From JBLNBQ01 sp050260095 (GTDB taxonomy: Bacteria > Bacillota > UBA5301 > DYFA01): a DNA stretch of 26,172 bases. Position 1 is the stretch's first letter. Every line of letters starts with the position of its first letter. Shown one piece after another: positions 24,585 through 26,172 of this stretch. The translations under genes and the position numbers were made by a program. The stretch is taken from positions 1 through 26,172 of the forward strand of contig JBLNBQ010000116.1 of the NCBI GenBank assembly GCA_050260095.1, given 5' to 3'. The notes below the pieces were generated by a model, which was not told where the DNA came from, ran no database searches, and saw only the letters and a list, made by a program, of their open reading frames with translations.

Positions 24585-25688
24585 TTGACCGTAAAGCGCC
24601 TGGTGGTCAAGGTGGGCACCAGCACGGTGACCCACGACACGGGGAAGCTCAACCTGCACCGGTTGGAGATGCTGGTCAGGCAGATCACCGACCTGACCAA
24701 CGCCGGCATCGAAGTGGCGCTGGTCTCATCGGGGGCCGTGGGGGCGGGGCTCGGGCGGCTGGGCTGGCAGCGGCGGCCGACGACCATCCCCGAGAAGCAG
24801 GCGGTCGCGGCCGTGGGGCAGAGCCTTCTCATGCAGATCTACGAGAAGCTGTTCGCCGAGTACGGGGTGAACATCGCCCAGGTCCTGCTCACCCGGGCCG
24901 ACGTGGCCGATCGCCGCCGTCACCTGAACGCGCGGACCACCCTGCTCACGCTGCTCTCTTATGGGGTCGTGCCGATCATCAACGAAAACGACACCGTCGC
25001 CGTGGAAGAACTCGCGTTCGGCGACAACGACACGCTCTCGGCGCTCCTCGCCGGGCTCATCTCCGCCGACCTGCTGGTGATCCTGAGCGACATCGACGGC
25101 CTTTACACCGCCGACCCTCGCACCGACCCGGCGGCGCACCTCATCGCGCGGGTCGAAGAACTCACGCCCGAACTCGCGGCGCGGGCCGGCGGCGCCGGCA
25201 CCCCGGGGGGCACCGGCGGGATGGCGACCAAGCTGTCGGCGGCCCGGATCGCCACCAGCTCCGGGGTGAGCCTCGTCATCGCCAACTCGAACCGCCCGCA
25301 CGTGCTCCGGGAGATCGTCGACGGCGGGGAGGTGGGCACGCTCTTCCCGGCTCGCGAGCGCTTGGTATCGCGCAAGCGGTGGATCGCCTTCAACGTCCCG
25401 CCGGTGGGGCGGCTGACCGTGGACGAGGGGGCGAAGCGGGCGCTGACGGAGCGGGGAAAGAGCCTTCTGCCCAGCGGGCTGCTGGCGGTGGAGGGCGACT
25501 TCTCCGCCGGAGACGCCGTGGCCATCGCGGGTCCCGACCGGATCGAGTTCGCCCGCGGGCTCGTGAACTACGACGCACGCGACCTCGTGCGGCTGAAAGG
25601 GCTGCATTCCGAGGAGATCCGGCAGCTTCTGGGCGAACACTTCTACGAAGAAGCGGTGCACCGCGACAACCTGGTGCTCCTGGGTTGA
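24585..25688 (+). CDS. proB: Glutamate 5-kinase
   Basis: ProB phosphorylates glutamate in the first step of proline synthesis. The amino acid kinase domain is plain: KRLVVKVGTSTVTHD start, ALVSSGAVGAG (45-55), PIINENDTVAVEELAFGDND (130-149) and LVILSDIDGLYTADP (164-178). A C-terminal PUA domain follows (from about 265). The TTG at 24585 gives 367 aa, the usual length, with GAGGA only 2 bases upstream, so initiation may be weak. No in-frame ATG or GTG upstream fits, because the open frame before it is a shadow in obgE. proA follows after 16 bases. Confidence 0.94.
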   Translation: MTVKRLVVKVGTSTVTHDTGKLNLHRLEMLVRQITDLTNAGIEVALVSSGAVGAGLGRLGWQRRPTTIPEKQAVAAVGQSLLMQIYEKLFAEYGVNIAQVLLTRADVADRRRHLNARTTLLTLLSYGVVPIINENDTVAVEELAFGDNDTLSALLAGLISADLLVILSDIDGLYTADPRTDPAAHLIARVEELTPELAARAGGAGTPGGTGGMATKLSAARIATSSGVSLVIANSNRPHVLREIVDGGEVGTLFPARERLVSRKRWIAFNVPPVGRLTVDEGAKRALTERGKSLLPSGLLAVEGDFSAGDAVAIAGPDRIEFARGLVNYDARDLVRLKGLHSEEIRQLLGEHFYEEAVHRDNLVLLG

Positions 25689-25704
25689 GTGAGGAGGGAG
25701 AAGG

Positions 25705-26172
25705 ATGGAGACTACAGCGCTCGAACAGGAACTCAGGCAGGTGGCGGAGGCTTCCCGCCGGGCCGCGCAGGCCCTGGCGGTGATCCCCGGCCCGGTCCGG
25801 AACCGGGCGCTGCTCGGCCTGGCGGAAGCGCTCGACCGCCACGAGGCGGAGGTGCTGGCGGCCAACGCGGCCGACGTGCGCGCCGCCCGGGAGGCGGGCC
25901 TCTCCGGCGCCCTGCTGGACCGCCTGACGCTCAACCCGGCGCGGGTGGCCGGCATGGTGCAGAGCCTGCGCGACGTGGCGGCCCTGCCCGACCCGGTGGG
26001 CGAGATCGAACAGGTCGTCCGCCGCCCTAACGGGCTCCAGGTTGGGCGGATGCGGGTGCCGCTCGGAGTGGTGGGGATGATCTACGAGGCGCGGCCCAAC
26101 GTGACCGTCGATGCCGCCGTGCTCGCGCTCAAGAGCGGCAACGTCGCGCTGCTGCGCGGCTCGTCCTCGGCG
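25705..26172 (+). CDS. proA: Glutamate-5-semialdehyde dehydrogenase, 5' part (cut by window end)
   Basis: ProA reduces glutamyl-5-phosphate to the semialdehyde, the second step of proline synthesis after ProB. The ATG at 25705 follows GAGGAGGGAGAAGG. The 156 codons present cover the N-terminal NADPH-binding part, with RRPNGLQVGRMRVPLGVVGM and YEARPNVTVDAAVLALKSGN, ending at ALLRGSSSA. The catalytic cysteine region lies beyond the window. The frame is open to the last base, so the truncation is due to the window edge and not to mutation. Confidence 0.95.
   Translation, partial: METTALEQELRQVAEASRRAAQALAVIPGPVRNRALLGLAEALDRHEAEVLAANAADVRAAREAGLSGALLDRLTLNPARVAGMVQSLRDVAALPDPVGEIEQVVRRPNGLQVGRMRVPLGVVGMIYEARPNVTVDAAVLALKSGNVALLRGSSSA

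Overview
The window reads as chromosome of an anaerobic, endospore-forming, high-GC member of the Firmicutes (Clostridia; gene content and order recall Desulfotomaculum/Moorella/Thermacetogenium-type lineages). Four things point there: a clostridial-type Rnf complex with a polyferredoxin RnfB; a SpoIVFB-type intramembrane protease, which implies sporulation; the Firmicutes-only pair of a Prp protease with an L27 carrying a cleavable N-terminal extension; and the order mre - min - spoIVF - rplU/prp/rpmA - obgE. The DNA is strongly GC-rich by eye, GTG and TTG starts are common, and many genes overlap by 4-11 bases. All real genes lie on the + strand. I see no tRNA, rRNA, CRISPR array, insertion sequence or prophage gene.

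Layout. (1) 1-5645: the end of an rnf operon (probable rnfC tail, then rnfD, G, E, A, B), then a short gap with a terminator-like hairpin, then apbE and maf. ApbE attaches FMN to threonines of exactly the kind of proteins RnfD and RnfG are. (2) 5707-14107: a cell-shape and division block: radC, mreB, mreC, mreD, mrdA (PBP2), minC, minD, minE, rodA. It combines the elongation machinery (MreBCD, PBP2, RodA) with the septum-placement oscillator (MinCDE). (3) 14203-16002: an M23-domain membrane protein and an M50 protease, in the positions of spoIVFA and spoIVFB. (4) 16115-20980: a radical SAM protein (TIGR03960 type), its usual partner (TIGR03936/DUF2344) and an RNase E/G with C-terminal TRAM-like and arginine-rich extensions. 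(5) 20977-22167: a sigma-A-type promoter, a structured L21 leader, rplU, prp, rpmA and a strong intrinsic terminator. (6) 22277-23053: a 258-aa protein I do not recognise, in the place where Bacillus has spo0B. (7) 23067-26172: a perfect palindromic hairpin, a consensus sigma-A promoter, obgE, proB and the first 156 codons of proA, cut by the window end.

Most of the window is well-conserved housekeeping DNA, and I found no convincing wholly new system. The best leads are the unrecognised coiled-coil/glycine-rich protein between rpmA and obgE, the RNase E/G domain extensions, the M23 protein that keeps all its metal ligands in the SpoIVFA position, and the structured leaders and palindromes around rplU, obgE and the min genes.
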